From Flexivirga meconopsidis (GTDB lineage Bacteria > Actinomycetota > Actinomycetes > Actinomycetales > Dermatophilaceae), in NCBI RefSeq assembly GCF_026162425.1, contig NZ_JAOBQJ010000002.1:558001-622000 (forward strand): a stretch of 64,000 nucleotides of DNA, written 5' to 3'. A program made the translations under genes and the position numbers. This document shows positions 54,312 to 63,204 of the stretch, piece after piece; position 1 is the first letter of the stretch, and each line of letters begins with the position of its first letter. Under the pieces are notes generated by a model. The model made no database searches and had not been told where the DNA came from. It was given only the letters and a program-made list of their open reading frames with translations.

Positions 54312-55511
54312 TCAGTCGGTCGCGCCCGCTGTCGCGACCGTCAGCCGCACGCCCTCAGCGATCCGGTAGGGGCTGCCGGCGACGATCGCGCCCAGACTGC
54401 GACGCATGCGGGAAACCTCCGCGCGCGCGGCCACGGTGTGCTCGCCGTCGCCGAAGAGCGCGACCGACAACTGCTGTGCCGTCATACCCTCGCGGCCCGC
54501 ACGGGCGAGCTCGCGCAGGATCTGGGCACGCCTCGGGGACAACGCAATTCGCCACGGCTCGCCTTCCGAGCGCACCTCGACCACCGGTGACTCACCGAGC
54601 TCGAGTCGTGCCTCAACACCGCGGTCGCCGCCCGACGGCCGCACCAGCCAGCCGTGGTCGAGCCGCTCGGGCAGGCACAGCCCGAGGCCGGGCACCGCGA
54701 GCGGCCGGTCGGCGCTCGGCACCGAGATGCGGTCCCGCGTGCTGACCCCCAGGCTGTGCGCCACCCAGCCGGCGTCGTCGACGACCAGCGCGGGGCCGCC
54801 GGCGGCGGCCACGATCGGCTCGGCCGCCTGGCGCAACCGCTCGAGCGCCGCCGCGTGATGCCGGTGCAACAACGACTCGGCCAGCAGCACCGCAGTCTCG
54901 ACGAGAGCGCCGATCGCCGGGTGCAGGGTCAGCGCCGGGCCGCTGATGTCGACGATGCCCAGCAGCTCACCGGTGCGCGGGTCGTGGATCGGGAAAGCCG
55001 TGCAATACCAAGGGTGTTGGGCTTGCTCGAAGTGCTCACCGGAGAAGAGCTGCACCGGCGATGCCTCGGCCAGCGCGGTGCCGATCGCGTTGGTGCCGAC
55101 GGTCTCCTCGGTCCACCGCGCACCGTCGCAAAAACCCAACTCGTCCGCCCGCCGCCGCACCGCCGGAGCGCCCTTGCGCCAGAGGATCACCCCGTCGCCG
55201 TCGGTGACCACCATCAGGAAGTGCGAAGCGTCGGCGACTGAGGAGATCACCCGCTCCAGGTCGTCGATCACCAGCCGCAGCGGCGACCCACGCCGGCGAC
55301 GCTCAAGTGCCTCGATCGGCAGCGGATCGCGAGCGCCCGGCCGGTCCGGCACCAGACCGAGTTGCATCACCCGCTGCCAGGACCGCTCGACCAGCGGCCG
55401 CGGCTGCATCGCCGACCGGCTGCCGCCGATGAGTGCATCGTGCATCCGCACCAGCTCGTGTGCGTAACGGGTCAGGTCGGTGCCGGCGCTGATGGCGCTG
55501 TAGTCGGTCAA
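54312..55511 (-). CDS. GAF-domain transcriptional regulator (AcoR/FhlA-like without AAA domain)
   Basis: A 399-aa regulator. After an N-terminal helix region (RYAHELVRMHDALIGG, then RPLVERSWQRVMQLGL) comes a GAF sensor (about 90-200; ILWRKGAPAVRRRADELGFC, GARWTEETVGTNAIGTAL, GIVDISGPALTLHP). The C-terminus (residues 320-399) is a winged helix (LSPRRAQILRELARAGREG, AEVSRMRRSLG). This matches actinobacterial GAF activators placed next to catabolic oxidases. The start is TTG, chosen because CAGGAG lies just before it and no ATG or GTG fits. It is divergent from the monooxygenase gene, its likely target. Confidence 0.84.
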   Translation of the reverse strand: MTDYSAISAGTDLTRYAHELVRMHDALIGGSRSAMQPRPLVERSWQRVMQLGLVPDRPGARDPLPIEALERRRRGSPLRLVIDDLERVISSVADASHFLMVVTDGDGVILWRKGAPAVRRRADELGFCDGARWTEETVGTNAIGTALAEASPVQLFSGEHFEQAQHPWYCTAFPIHDPRTGELLGIVDISGPALTLHPAIGALVETAVLLAESLLHRHHAAALERLRQAAEPIVAAAGGPALVVDDAGWVAHSLGVSTRDRISVPSADRPLAVPGLGLCLPERLDHGWLVRPSGGDRGVEARLELGESPVVEVRSEGEPWRIALSPRRAQILRELARAGREGMTAQQLSVALFGDGEHTVAARAEVSRMRRSLGAIVAGSPYRIAEGVRLTVATAGATD

Positions 55512-55583
55512 CGGGGTCTCCTGCTCGCCGCCTGGTGCGGCTGCAACGTGGTGCAACGCTTCCGACAAGCCTAACCGGCGCGG

Positions 55584-55599
55584 TGTGCTGTGGATCACA
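55584..55599. promoter_or_regulatory. CRP/GlxR-like box upstream of the monooxygenase
   Basis: TGTGCTGTGGATCACA fits TGTGA-N6-TCACA with one mismatch. It is centred 32 bp before the monooxygenase ATG and 80 bp before the GAF-regulator start, within the 112-bp divergent region. It could bring carbon control to either gene. Confidence 0.45.
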
Positions 55600-55623
55600 T
55601 TCCCCGATTCGGAAGGTTGCGCC

Positions 55624-57501
55624 ATGACCCAGACACTCGAACCCGACACCGGTGCCGCGCCCGTCGAGCAGAGCGCGTCCTCCCGCCCGGCGACCGACGG
55701 CACCGACGCCCAGGCCCGCGCCGATGCGTGGCTTGCCGACTTCAACGCCGCGCTCGACGCGCGCGACGTCGACGCGGTGACCGGCCTGTTCGGCACTGAG
55801 AGCTTCTGGCGCGACCTGGTCGCGCTGACCTGGAACATCACGACCGCCGAGGGCCGGGACGGCATCGGCGACCTGCTGGCCGCGACCCTGGACCAGGCGG
55901 CGCCGCAGGCCTTCGAGTTCACCGAGCCGGTCACCGAGACCGACGGCGTAATCGAGGGCTGGGTCGCCTTCGAAACGGAGGTGGGCCGTGGCAAGGGGCA
56001 CCTGCGGCTCAAGGCCGACGACGACGGCCAGCTGCGGGGCTGGACGCTGCTGACCACCCTGCGCGAGTTCAAGGGTCACGAGGAGGGCCTCGGCGAGCGT
56101 CGTCCCCAGGGCGTCGAGCACCAGCTGGCGCCCGGGCGCAAGTCGTGGCTGGAGCGCAAGCAGGAGGAGGAAGCCACACTCGGTCGCGAGCAGCAGCCGT
56201 ATGTCGTGGTGATCGGCGGCGGCCAGGGCGGGATCGCGCTCGGGGCGCGGTTGCGCCAGCTGGGCGTGCCGCATGTGGTGCTCGACAAGCACGACCGGCC
56301 CGGCGACCAGTGGCGCGGCCGCTACAAGAGCCTCTGCCTGCACGACCCGGTCTGGTACGACCACCTGCCCTATCTCCAATTCCCAGCGAACTGGCCGGTT
56401 TTCGCGCCCAAGGACAAGATCGGTGACTGGCTGGAGATGTACACCCGGGTGATGGAAGTGCCCTACTGGTCGAAGTCGACCGTGCGCTCGGCGACGTATG
56501 ACGAAAGCTCGCAGACGTGGCGGGTCGTCGTCGACCGGGACGGCGAGCAGATCGTGCTCGAGCCGAAGCACCTCGTCTTTGCGACCGGCATGTCGGGCAA
56601 ACCGAACCTGCCGGATTTCCCTGGCATGGATGTCTTTTCGGGTGAGCAGCAGCATTCGTCGCAGCACCCCGGGCCGGAGGCCTACGAGGGCAAGAAGGTC
56701 GTGGTGATCGGCTCGAACAACTCCGCCCACGACATCTGCGGGGCGCTGTGGGAGCACGGCGCCGACGTGACGATGGTGCAGCGCTCGTCGACGCACATCG
56801 TGAAGTCCGCGACGCTGATGGACATCGGCCTCGGCGACCTCTACTCCGAGCGTGCGCTCGCGGGCGGGGTGACCACCGAGAAGGCCGACATGATCTTCGC
56901 CTCACTCCCCTACCGGATCATGCACGAGTTTCAGATCCCCCTCTACGAGCGGATGAAGGAGCGCGACAAGGACTTCTACGACCGGCTGGAAGCCGTTGGT
57001 TTCCAACACGATTGGGGCGATGACGGCAGTGGTCTCTTCATGAAGTACCTGCGCCGTGGGTCGGGTTACTACATCGACGTGGGCGCCGCGGACCTGGTCT
57101 GCGACGGCAAGGTGAAGCTGGCACATGGTCAGGTCGACCACCTGACCGAGAGCTCCGTCATACTCGACGACGGGACGGAGCTGCCCGCCGATCTGGTCGT
57201 CTACGCGACCGGCTACGGCTCGATGAACGGCTGGGTGGCCGACATCATCGACCAGGCGACCGCCGACAAGGTCGGCAAGGTCTGGGGCCTCGGCTCGGAC
57301 ACCACCAAGGACCCAGGCCCCTGGGAGGGCGAGCAGCGCAACATGTGGAAGCCCACCCAGCAGGAGGCGCTGTGGTTCCACGGCGGCAACCTGCACCAGT
57401 CACGGCACTACTCGCTTTACCTCGCGCTACAGCTCAAGGCGCGCTACGAGGGCATCCCGACGCCGGTCTACCGGCTGCAGGAGGTGCACCACACCTCCTG
57501 A
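55624..57501 (+). CDS. Flavin-containing monooxygenase with N-terminal NTF2-like domain
   Basis: A 625-aa protein. Residues 30-160 form a SnoaL/NTF2-like domain (WLADFNAALDARDVDAVTGLF). The rest is a flavin monooxygenase with the FAD site VVVIGGGQGGIALGARLRQLG, NADPH site KKVVVIGSNNSAHDICGALW and the FSGEQQHSS segment in place of the family FxGxxxH motif. Related actinobacterial proteins oxygenate ketones, amines or indoles; the substrate here is open. The divergent GAF regulator suggests substrate induction. A 15-bp terminator hairpin follows. Confidence 0.88.
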   Translation: MTQTLEPDTGAAPVEQSASSRPATDGTDAQARADAWLADFNAALDARDVDAVTGLFGTESFWRDLVALTWNITTAEGRDGIGDLLAATLDQAAPQAFEFTEPVTETDGVIEGWVAFETEVGRGKGHLRLKADDDGQLRGWTLLTTLREFKGHEEGLGERRPQGVEHQLAPGRKSWLERKQEEEATLGREQQPYVVVIGGGQGGIALGARLRQLGVPHVVLDKHDRPGDQWRGRYKSLCLHDPVWYDHLPYLQFPANWPVFAPKDKIGDWLEMYTRVMEVPYWSKSTVRSATYDESSQTWRVVVDRDGEQIVLEPKHLVFATGMSGKPNLPDFPGMDVFSGEQQHSSQHPGPEAYEGKKVVVIGSNNSAHDICGALWEHGADVTMVQRSSTHIVKSATLMDIGLGDLYSERALAGGVTTEKADMIFASLPYRIMHEFQIPLYERMKERDKDFYDRLEAVGFQHDWGDDGSGLFMKYLRRGSGYYIDVGAADLVCDGKVKLAHGQVDHLTESSVILDDGTELPADLVVYATGYGSMNGWVADIIDQATADKVGKVWGLGSDTTKDPGPWEGEQRNMWKPTQQEALWFHGGNLHQSRHYSLYLALQLKARYEGIPTPVYRLQEVHHTS

Positions 57502-57527
57502 TCCGGCGTATGACGGCAGTCCCGGAC

Positions 57528-57563
57528 GGTGCAGGTCGCGTGGCATGGCACGCGATCTGCACC
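57528..57563. terminator. Hairpin between convergent monooxygenase and DUF1851-like genes
   Basis: GGTGCAGGTCGCGTG (57528-57542) pairs with CACGCGATCTGCACC (57549-57563) over 15 positions with one G-U pair and a 6-base loop. It sits 26 bases past one stop and 15 before the other, so it can serve both strands. Confidence 0.8.
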
Positions 57564-57577
57564 GCGCGGAACGGGTT

Positions 57578-58165
57578 TCACGCTCCGGCGCGCGCCCCGA
57601 CCGCCCGGTGGATCTCGGCGAGATGATCGGGGCCGTTGCCCGACCGCAGGTTCTCGATCCGCACCTGGCCGCCCATCGCGAGCATCGGCTCGAAGTAGTA
57701 GATCTCGTCCTGCCCGAGCTCGCCCTTGGCGTCGCGCGAGGCGTTGTGCAGCGCGTGCAGGTCGGCCAGGTGCGAGCTGTTGCCGGGCAGGTGGCTGTTG
57801 AAGAACTCGCTGATGTCCTCGGCCACCACCTGGTTGTTCTGGAAGTGCGGGTCCAGGCACTGGATCCGGTCCTTCCCGGCCGGCCGGTCGTAGTGGTAGA
57901 CGTGGCCGAAGCTGGTCACCGCGATCGGGAAGCTGCCCACCTCGTTGCCGAACCACGTCTGCAGGGTCGCCATCCACTCGCCCGGGTCGACGAGCGCAAT
58001 GCGGCCACCGCCATACCAGCCGAGACCGTGGGTGCGCCACAGCTCGACGAGGGCGTCGGGTGCGTGACCCTCGCCATACGTGAGGAACGGGTCGGTCGGC
58101 ACGCGGGTGCCGCCGTCAGGCGGGAAGGCGTCGACAAACTGCTGCAGCGCGATCCGGTCGGGCAT
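57578..58165 (-). CDS. GAD-like/DUF1851 domain protein
   Basis: A 195-aa protein. GLGWYGGGRIALVDPGEW, then FPIAVTSFGHVYHYDR and FNSHLPGN resemble the GAD-like plus DUF1851 pair, also found in immunity protein Tdi1 and in SMI1/KNR4-like proteins. Domain identity is moderately sure; function is not known. No toxin gene is adjacent. It stands alone between the monooxygenase and the pyrimidine operon. Confidence 0.62.
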   Translation of the reverse strand: MPDRIALQQFVDAFPPDGGTRVPTDPFLTYGEGHAPDALVELWRTHGLGWYGGGRIALVDPGEWMATLQTWFGNEVGSFPIAVTSFGHVYHYDRPAGKDRIQCLDPHFQNNQVVAEDISEFFNSHLPGNSSHLADLHALHNASRDAKGELGQDEIYYFEPMLAMGGQVRIENLRSGNGPDHLAEIHRAVGARAGA

Positions 58166-58308
58166 CGGTGCTCTTCTCCCTTTGTTGTATGGCGCTTCGC
58201 CTCCGACGGTAGCGCGCGCCCGACGAATCTCGCCGAACCGGCCCGTTTTCGACCACCGTGGCGCTAGCGTGACTTTTTTCCATCACGGGAACGAAGGAGC
58301 CGGAGCGC

Positions 58309-59154
58309 ATGGCGGTCATCAAGGCAGGGATGTTCCAGACCCACTGGCGTGGGGACAAGGCGGCGCAACTCGACGCGCACGAGGAGATCGCCCACGAGGC
58401 CGCGAAACAAGGCAATCAGGTGCTCTGCTTCCAGGAGCTTTTCATGGGCCCGTTCTTCGCCCAGGTGCAGGACAGCGAGTGGTATTCCTGGGCCGAGCAG
58501 GTGCCGGACGGTCCGATCGTGCAGCGCTTCAGCTCCATCGCCAAGGAGACCGGACAGGTGCTGATCCTGCCGGTCTACGAGGAGGTGCAGCCGGGTGTGC
58601 TGTTCAACACCGCCGCGGTGATCGACGCCGACGGCAAATACCTCGGCAAATACCGCAAGACGCACATCCCCCAGGTGAAGGGCTTCTGGGAGAAGTTCTA
58701 CTTCCGGCCCGGTGTGAACGACGGCTGGCCGATCTTCGAGACCGCGGTCGGCAAGGTCGGGGTCTACATCTGCTACGACCGGCACTTCCCCGAGGGGTGG
58801 CGCGCACTCGGCTTGGCCGGCGCCGAGCTCGTCTTCAACCCCAGTGCCACCTCCCGCGGCCTGTCGAAATACATCTGGGAGGTCGAGCAGGTGGCCGCCG
58901 CCGTGGCGAACATGTACTACGTCGGCGCGCTCAACCGGGTCGGCATCGAGTCCGACCTCGGCGACAACGACTTCTACGGCACGTCCTACTTCGTGGACCC
59001 GCGCGGCAAGTATGTCGGCGACGTCGCGTCCGACCAGGTCGAGGAGCTCGTGCTGCGCGACCTCGACCTGGACGTCATCCGCGAGGTGCGCGACCAATGG
59101 GCGTTCTATCGGGACCGCCGCCCCGAGACCTACTCGATCATCACCGACAAGTGA
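58309..59154 (+). CDS. Carbon-nitrogen hydrolase, beta-ureidopropionase type
   Basis: A 281-aa nitrilase-superfamily amidase with the triad Glu43 (CFQELF), Lys117 (KYRKTHIP) and Cys155 (VYICYDRHFPE). In reductive pyrimidine breakdown this enzyme cleaves N-carbamoyl-beta-alanine to beta-alanine, CO2 and ammonia. The dihydropyrimidinase two genes later makes that substrate, which supports the call. N-carbamoylputrescine or N-carbamoyl-amino-acid hydrolysis are alternatives. First gene of a four-gene operon. Confidence 0.88.
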   Translation: MAVIKAGMFQTHWRGDKAAQLDAHEEIAHEAAKQGNQVLCFQELFMGPFFAQVQDSEWYSWAEQVPDGPIVQRFSSIAKETGQVLILPVYEEVQPGVLFNTAAVIDADGKYLGKYRKTHIPQVKGFWEKFYFRPGVNDGWPIFETAVGKVGVYICYDRHFPEGWRALGLAGAELVFNPSATSRGLSKYIWEVEQVAAAVANMYYVGALNRVGIESDLGDNDFYGTSYFVDPRGKYVGDVASDQVEELVLRDLDLDVIREVRDQWAFYRDRRPETYSIITDK

Positions 59155-59161
59155 GCATGCG

Positions 59162-60745
59162 GTGACTGCCGTCATACATGGTCAGCGGCAGCATGCCGAC
59201 GGCCGTGTCACCCTTGAGGACGCATCCGCGCTGAACGACCCGGCCCTCGCCAACGACGACCTCGCCCCCGTCAACCTGCCACACCGCAACTGGCACACCT
59301 ACAACTACACCGCCCTGTGGGTCGGGATGAGCCACAACATCCCCTCCTGGCTGCTCGCCTCTGGTCTGATCGCGGCCGGAATGTCCTGGAAACAGGCAGT
59401 TTTCATCATTCTCGCCGCCAACGTCATCGTGCTCGTGCCGATCCTGCTCAACGGACACGGCGGCACGAAGTACGGCATCCCGTTCCCGGTGCTGGCGCGC
59501 TCCTCCTTCGGGGTGTTCGGTGCCAACCTGCCGGCGCTGGTACGCGCCTTCGCGGCGACCTGCTGGTTCGGCATCCAGACGTGGATCGGCGGTGAGGGCA
59601 TCTTCCTGCTCGCCGGGAAGATGTTCGGCGACGGCTGGGCCAACGCCTCCCAGATCGGCGGCTTCGCCTGGACGCAATGGCTGAGCTTCCTGATCTTCTG
59701 GCTGCTGGAGATCGCGATCATCGTGCGCGGCATCGACACCCTGAAGCACTTCGAGAACTGGGCCGCGCCGGTCGTGCTGGTCGCCGCCGTCGCGCTGCTG
59801 GTCTACATGTGGATCAAGGCCGGCGGCGTCGGCGACATCCTCTCGCAGCCGGGCACGATGTCGGGCGCGGAGTTCCGCAAGGCTTTCGGCCCCGCGCTGA
59901 TGGGGATGATCGCGTTCTGGGCGACCTTGTCGCTCAACATCTCCGACTTCACCCGGTTCGGCGGCTCCCAGCGGCAGCAGATGCTCGGCCAGACCTACGG
60001 CCTGCCGACCACGATGACTCTCTTCGCGCTGCTGTCGGTGCTGGTCACCTCGGCATCGGAGAAGGTCTACGGCGAGCCGATCTGGGACCCGATCCAGTTG
60101 GCCGCCCGGATCGACAACTGGATCGGCACCCTGCTCGCGCTCGCCACGGTGATGATCGCGACGCTGTCGGTGAATATCGCCGCCAACCTGGTGAGCCCGT
60201 CGTACGACTTCGCCAACGCGGCACCCAAGTACATCGATTTCCGCAAGGGCGCGCTGATCACGTGCGTGCTGTCGGTGCTGATCTTCCCGTGGAAGCTGGT
60301 CTCCGACCCGAACATCTACATCTTCACCTGGCTCGGGTTCATCGGCGCGGTCCTCGGACCGGTTGCCGGGATCCTGCTCGCCGACTACTGGTTCGTGCGC
60401 GGCAAGAACCTCGTGGTCCGCGACCTCTATACCCGCGGCAAGGGCCTCTATTGGTATTCCGGCGGCTGGAACTGGGTGGCGGTCTTCTCGTTCGCGGTCG
60501 CCGCGATACTCGCCGCCGGCGGCTCCTACTCGGGTGTCGACGCCAAGGGCAACAAGACCGGCCCATTCCCGGTGGACGGGCTGATCCCGCTGCTCAAGCC
60601 GCTCGCCGACTACGGCTGGCTGGTCGGCCTCGTCGTCGCCGCCGTGCTCTACACGATCCTGATGAAAGCACTGAAAGTCCCTGTCTCGTATGACGACTCG
60701 GAGCGTCCGACGGACGCTCCCGAAGACGAAGGAGTGACCGTATGA
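59162..60745 (+). CDS. NCS1-family nucleobase/hydantoin transporter
   Basis: A 527-aa protein with about 12 membrane segments. The NCS1 signature includes NLPHRNWHTYNYTALWVGMSH-type opening (residues about 40-60), ILLNGHGGTKYGIPFPVLAR, FGIQTWIGGEG and SPSYDFANAAPKYIDFRKG. It should import uracil, dihydropyrimidine, hydantoin or allantoin with a cation. GTG start, 7 bases after the amidase stop. Its TGA overlaps the next ATG inside one GTATGAC heptamer. Confidence 0.92.
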   Translation: MTAVIHGQRQHADGRVTLEDASALNDPALANDDLAPVNLPHRNWHTYNYTALWVGMSHNIPSWLLASGLIAAGMSWKQAVFIILAANVIVLVPILLNGHGGTKYGIPFPVLARSSFGVFGANLPALVRAFAATCWFGIQTWIGGEGIFLLAGKMFGDGWANASQIGGFAWTQWLSFLIFWLLEIAIIVRGIDTLKHFENWAAPVVLVAAVALLVYMWIKAGGVGDILSQPGTMSGAEFRKAFGPALMGMIAFWATLSLNISDFTRFGGSQRQQMLGQTYGLPTTMTLFALLSVLVTSASEKVYGEPIWDPIQLAARIDNWIGTLLALATVMIATLSVNIAANLVSPSYDFANAAPKYIDFRKGALITCVLSVLIFPWKLVSDPNIYIFTWLGFIGAVLGPVAGILLADYWFVRGKNLVVRDLYTRGKGLYWYSGGWNWVAVFSFAVAAILAAGGSYSGVDAKGNKTGPFPVDGLIPLLKPLADYGWLVGLVVAAVLYTILMKALKVPVSYDDSERPTDAPEDEGVTV

Positions 60746-62139
60746 CGACGCTCATCTCTGGTGGCGAGGTTGTCTCACCGCAGGGTGTGACCCCTGCCGA
60801 CGTGCTCGTGGACGGCGAGACGATCACCGCGGTGCTGGCGCCTGGCACCGCGCAGACCCTGGGGCTCGTCCCCGACAAGACCATTGATGCGACCGGCAAG
60901 TACGTGCTGCCCGGTGGCATCGACGTGCACACGCACCTCGACATGCCGTTCGGCGGCACGTTCAGTGTCGACGACTTCGAGACCGGCACCCGCGCCGCCG
61001 CGTGGGGCGGCACGACCACGATCATCGACTTCCCGGTGCAGAAGAAGGGCGGGTCGCTGCAGGAGGCAGTCGACACCTGGCACGCCAAGGCCGACGGAAA
61101 GGCCTGCATCGACTACGGATTCCACGCGATCCTCGCCGACGTCAACGAGTCTTCGCTGAAGGAGATGGACGTCCTGGTCGACCAGGGGGTGACCAGCTTC
61201 AAACTCTTCATGGCCTACCCCGGGGTGTTCCTCTCGACCGACGACCAGATCATGCAGGCGATGTACCGGGCGGCCGACAACGGCGCGACGATCATGATGC
61301 ACGCCGAGAACGGCGCGGCCATCGACCAGATCGTCACCCGCGCGATCGCCGCCGGCCACACCGAGCCGAAGTATCACGGCCTCACCCGACCAATCGCGCT
61401 GGAAGCAGAGGCGGTTGGCCGCGCCACCCGGATGGCCGAAGTCACCGGCGCACCGCTCTACTTCGTGCACCTGTCGAGTGGTGAGGCCGTCGACGTCGTC
61501 GCGCAAGCCCGCGACGCCGGACGCAACGTCTTCGGGGAGACCTGCCCGCAATATCTCTTCCTCGACGAATCCGACCTGGCCCGACCAGATTTCGAGGGAG
61601 CCAAGTACGTCTGCACGCCGGCGCTGCGGCCGCAGGAGGAGCAGGCAAAACTCTGGCGCGGCCTGCGCACCAACGACCTGTCGGTGGTCGCGACCGACCA
61701 CTGTCCGTTCTGCTTCGTGCCGGACAAGCAACTCGGCCGGGACGACTTCCGCGCCATACCCAACGGGTTGCCGGGTGTGGAGCACCGGATGGACCTGCTG
61801 CACATGGGCGTCACCAAGGGTGAGATCGGCCTGGCCCGCTGGGTCGAGATCGCCGCCGCGACACCCGCGCGGATGTTCGGTCTCTACCCGAGGAAGGGCA
61901 CCATCTCCCCCGGCGCAGACGCGGACATCGTGATCTACGATCCGCAGGCAACCCAGACGGTTTCGGCGCAGACACACCACATGAACGTCGATTACTCGGT
62001 CTACGAGGGGTGGGAGTTCACCGGTCGCGTCGAGACCGTGCTCAGCCGGGGTGAGGTGATCCTCGCGGACGGCGAGTTCAGCGGTTCGCCGGGCCGAGGC
62101 CACTTCCAGCAGCGCTCCCTGTCGCAGTACCTCGTCTGA
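60742..62139 (+). CDS. hydA: Dihydropyrimidinase / D-hydantoinase
   Basis: A 465-aa cyclic amidohydrolase. Metal ligands are His63 and His65 (DVHTHLD), the carboxylated Lys154 (SFKLFMAY), HAENG, YFVHLSSG and Asp in ATDHCPF. It opens dihydrouracil, dihydrothymine or 5-substituted hydantoins. The substrate comes from the upstream transporter and the product goes to the upstream amidase. The stop overlaps the next start (TGATG). Confidence 0.94.
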   Translation: MTTLISGGEVVSPQGVTPADVLVDGETITAVLAPGTAQTLGLVPDKTIDATGKYVLPGGIDVHTHLDMPFGGTFSVDDFETGTRAAAWGGTTTIIDFPVQKKGGSLQEAVDTWHAKADGKACIDYGFHAILADVNESSLKEMDVLVDQGVTSFKLFMAYPGVFLSTDDQIMQAMYRAADNGATIMMHAENGAAIDQIVTRAIAAGHTEPKYHGLTRPIALEAEAVGRATRMAEVTGAPLYFVHLSSGEAVDVVAQARDAGRNVFGETCPQYLFLDESDLARPDFEGAKYVCTPALRPQEEQAKLWRGLRTNDLSVVATDHCPFCFVPDKQLGRDDFRAIPNGLPGVEHRMDLLHMGVTKGEIGLARWVEIAAATPARMFGLYPRKGTISPGADADIVIYDPQATQTVSAQTHHMNVDYSVYEGWEFTGRVETVLSRGEVILADGEFSGSPGRGHFQQRSLSQYLV

Positions 62140-63185
62140 TGGCGCGGCGCTCCCGGCTCGACTTCGGGGTCGTGCTGCAGACGACTCCTCCATCGGCGCG
62201 CGTCGTCGATCTGGCCGTGCAGGCAGACCGGTGCGGGTTCGACTACGTGTGGACCTTCGACAGCCACGTGCTGTGGCAGGAGCCCTACCCGATCTACGGG
62301 CAGATCCTGGACCGCACCCGCAACGTCACCGTCGGACCGATGGTCACCAACCCGGCCACCCGGGACTCCACGGTCACCGCGTCCCTCTTCGCCACCCTCA
62401 ACGAGATGTACGGCAACCGCACGGTGTGCGGCATCGGCCGCGGTGACTCGGCGGTCCGGGTCAACGGCGGCCGGCCGGCGACACTCGGCGCACTGCGCGA
62501 ATCCGTAGGCGTGATCAGGGAATTGGCCAACGGTCGCGCGGTCGAGCACGAGGGCGCAACCCTGCGGCTGCCCTGGGCCGAGCGGTCCCGTCTCGGTGTG
62601 TGGGTCGCGGCATACGGGCCGAAGGCGCTGCAACTGACCGGCGAGGTCGCCGACGGCTACATCCTGCAGCTGGCCGATCCGCAGATCACCGCATGGATGA
62701 TCAAGGCGGTGCGGGACGCGGCCGAAGGGGCCGGTCGCGATCCGGACGAGCTGACGATCTGTGTGGCCGCCCCGGCATACGTCACCGACGGGAGCGACGC
62801 GGGGCTGAAACACGCTCGCGAACAGTGCCGCTGGTTCGGCGGCATGGTCGGCAACCACGTGGCCGACATCGTCACCCGCTACGGCGAATCCTCTGGTGTG
62901 CCCAAGGCGCTCACCGACTACATCGCCGGCCGCGAGGGGTACGACTACAACCAGCACGGCCGCGCGGGAAACACCCACGCCGCGTTTGTGCCGGACGAGA
63001 TCGTCGACCGCTTCTGCATCATCGGCCCGGTCGAGGAGCAGGTGCGCCGCATCGAGGAACTGCGCGAGCTGGGCGTGGACCAGTTCGCGGTCTACCTGCA
63101 GCACGACGCCAAGGAGCACACGCTGGCCGGGTATGCCGAGCACGTGCTGCCGCAGGTCAACCGGGCCGGGGCGGCGACCACCTGA
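62139..63185 (+). CDS. LLM-class F420-dependent oxidoreductase (TIGR03842-like)
   Basis: A 348-aa TIM-barrel flavin/F420 oxidoreductase of the luciferase-like family. DFGVVLQTTPPSARVVDLAV, FDYVWTFDSHVLWQEPYPIY and TVCGIGRGDSAVRVNGGRP match the subfamily frequently found beside hydantoinase genes. It may carry out the reduction step that feeds the dihydropyrimidinase, as no dihydropyrimidine dehydrogenase gene is present here; that role is an inference. Translationally coupled to hydA. Confidence 0.85.
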   Translation: MARRSRLDFGVVLQTTPPSARVVDLAVQADRCGFDYVWTFDSHVLWQEPYPIYGQILDRTRNVTVGPMVTNPATRDSTVTASLFATLNEMYGNRTVCGIGRGDSAVRVNGGRPATLGALRESVGVIRELANGRAVEHEGATLRLPWAERSRLGVWVAAYGPKALQLTGEVADGYILQLADPQITAWMIKAVRDAAEGAGRDPDELTICVAAPAYVTDGSDAGLKHAREQCRWFGGMVGNHVADIVTRYGESSGVPKALTDYIAGREGYDYNQHGRAGNTHAAFVPDEIVDRFCIIGPVEEQVRRIEELRELGVDQFAVYLQHDAKEHTLAGYAEHVLPQVNRAGAATT

Positions 63186-63204
63186 CCTGGGGCCAGCAGG
63201 TCCA

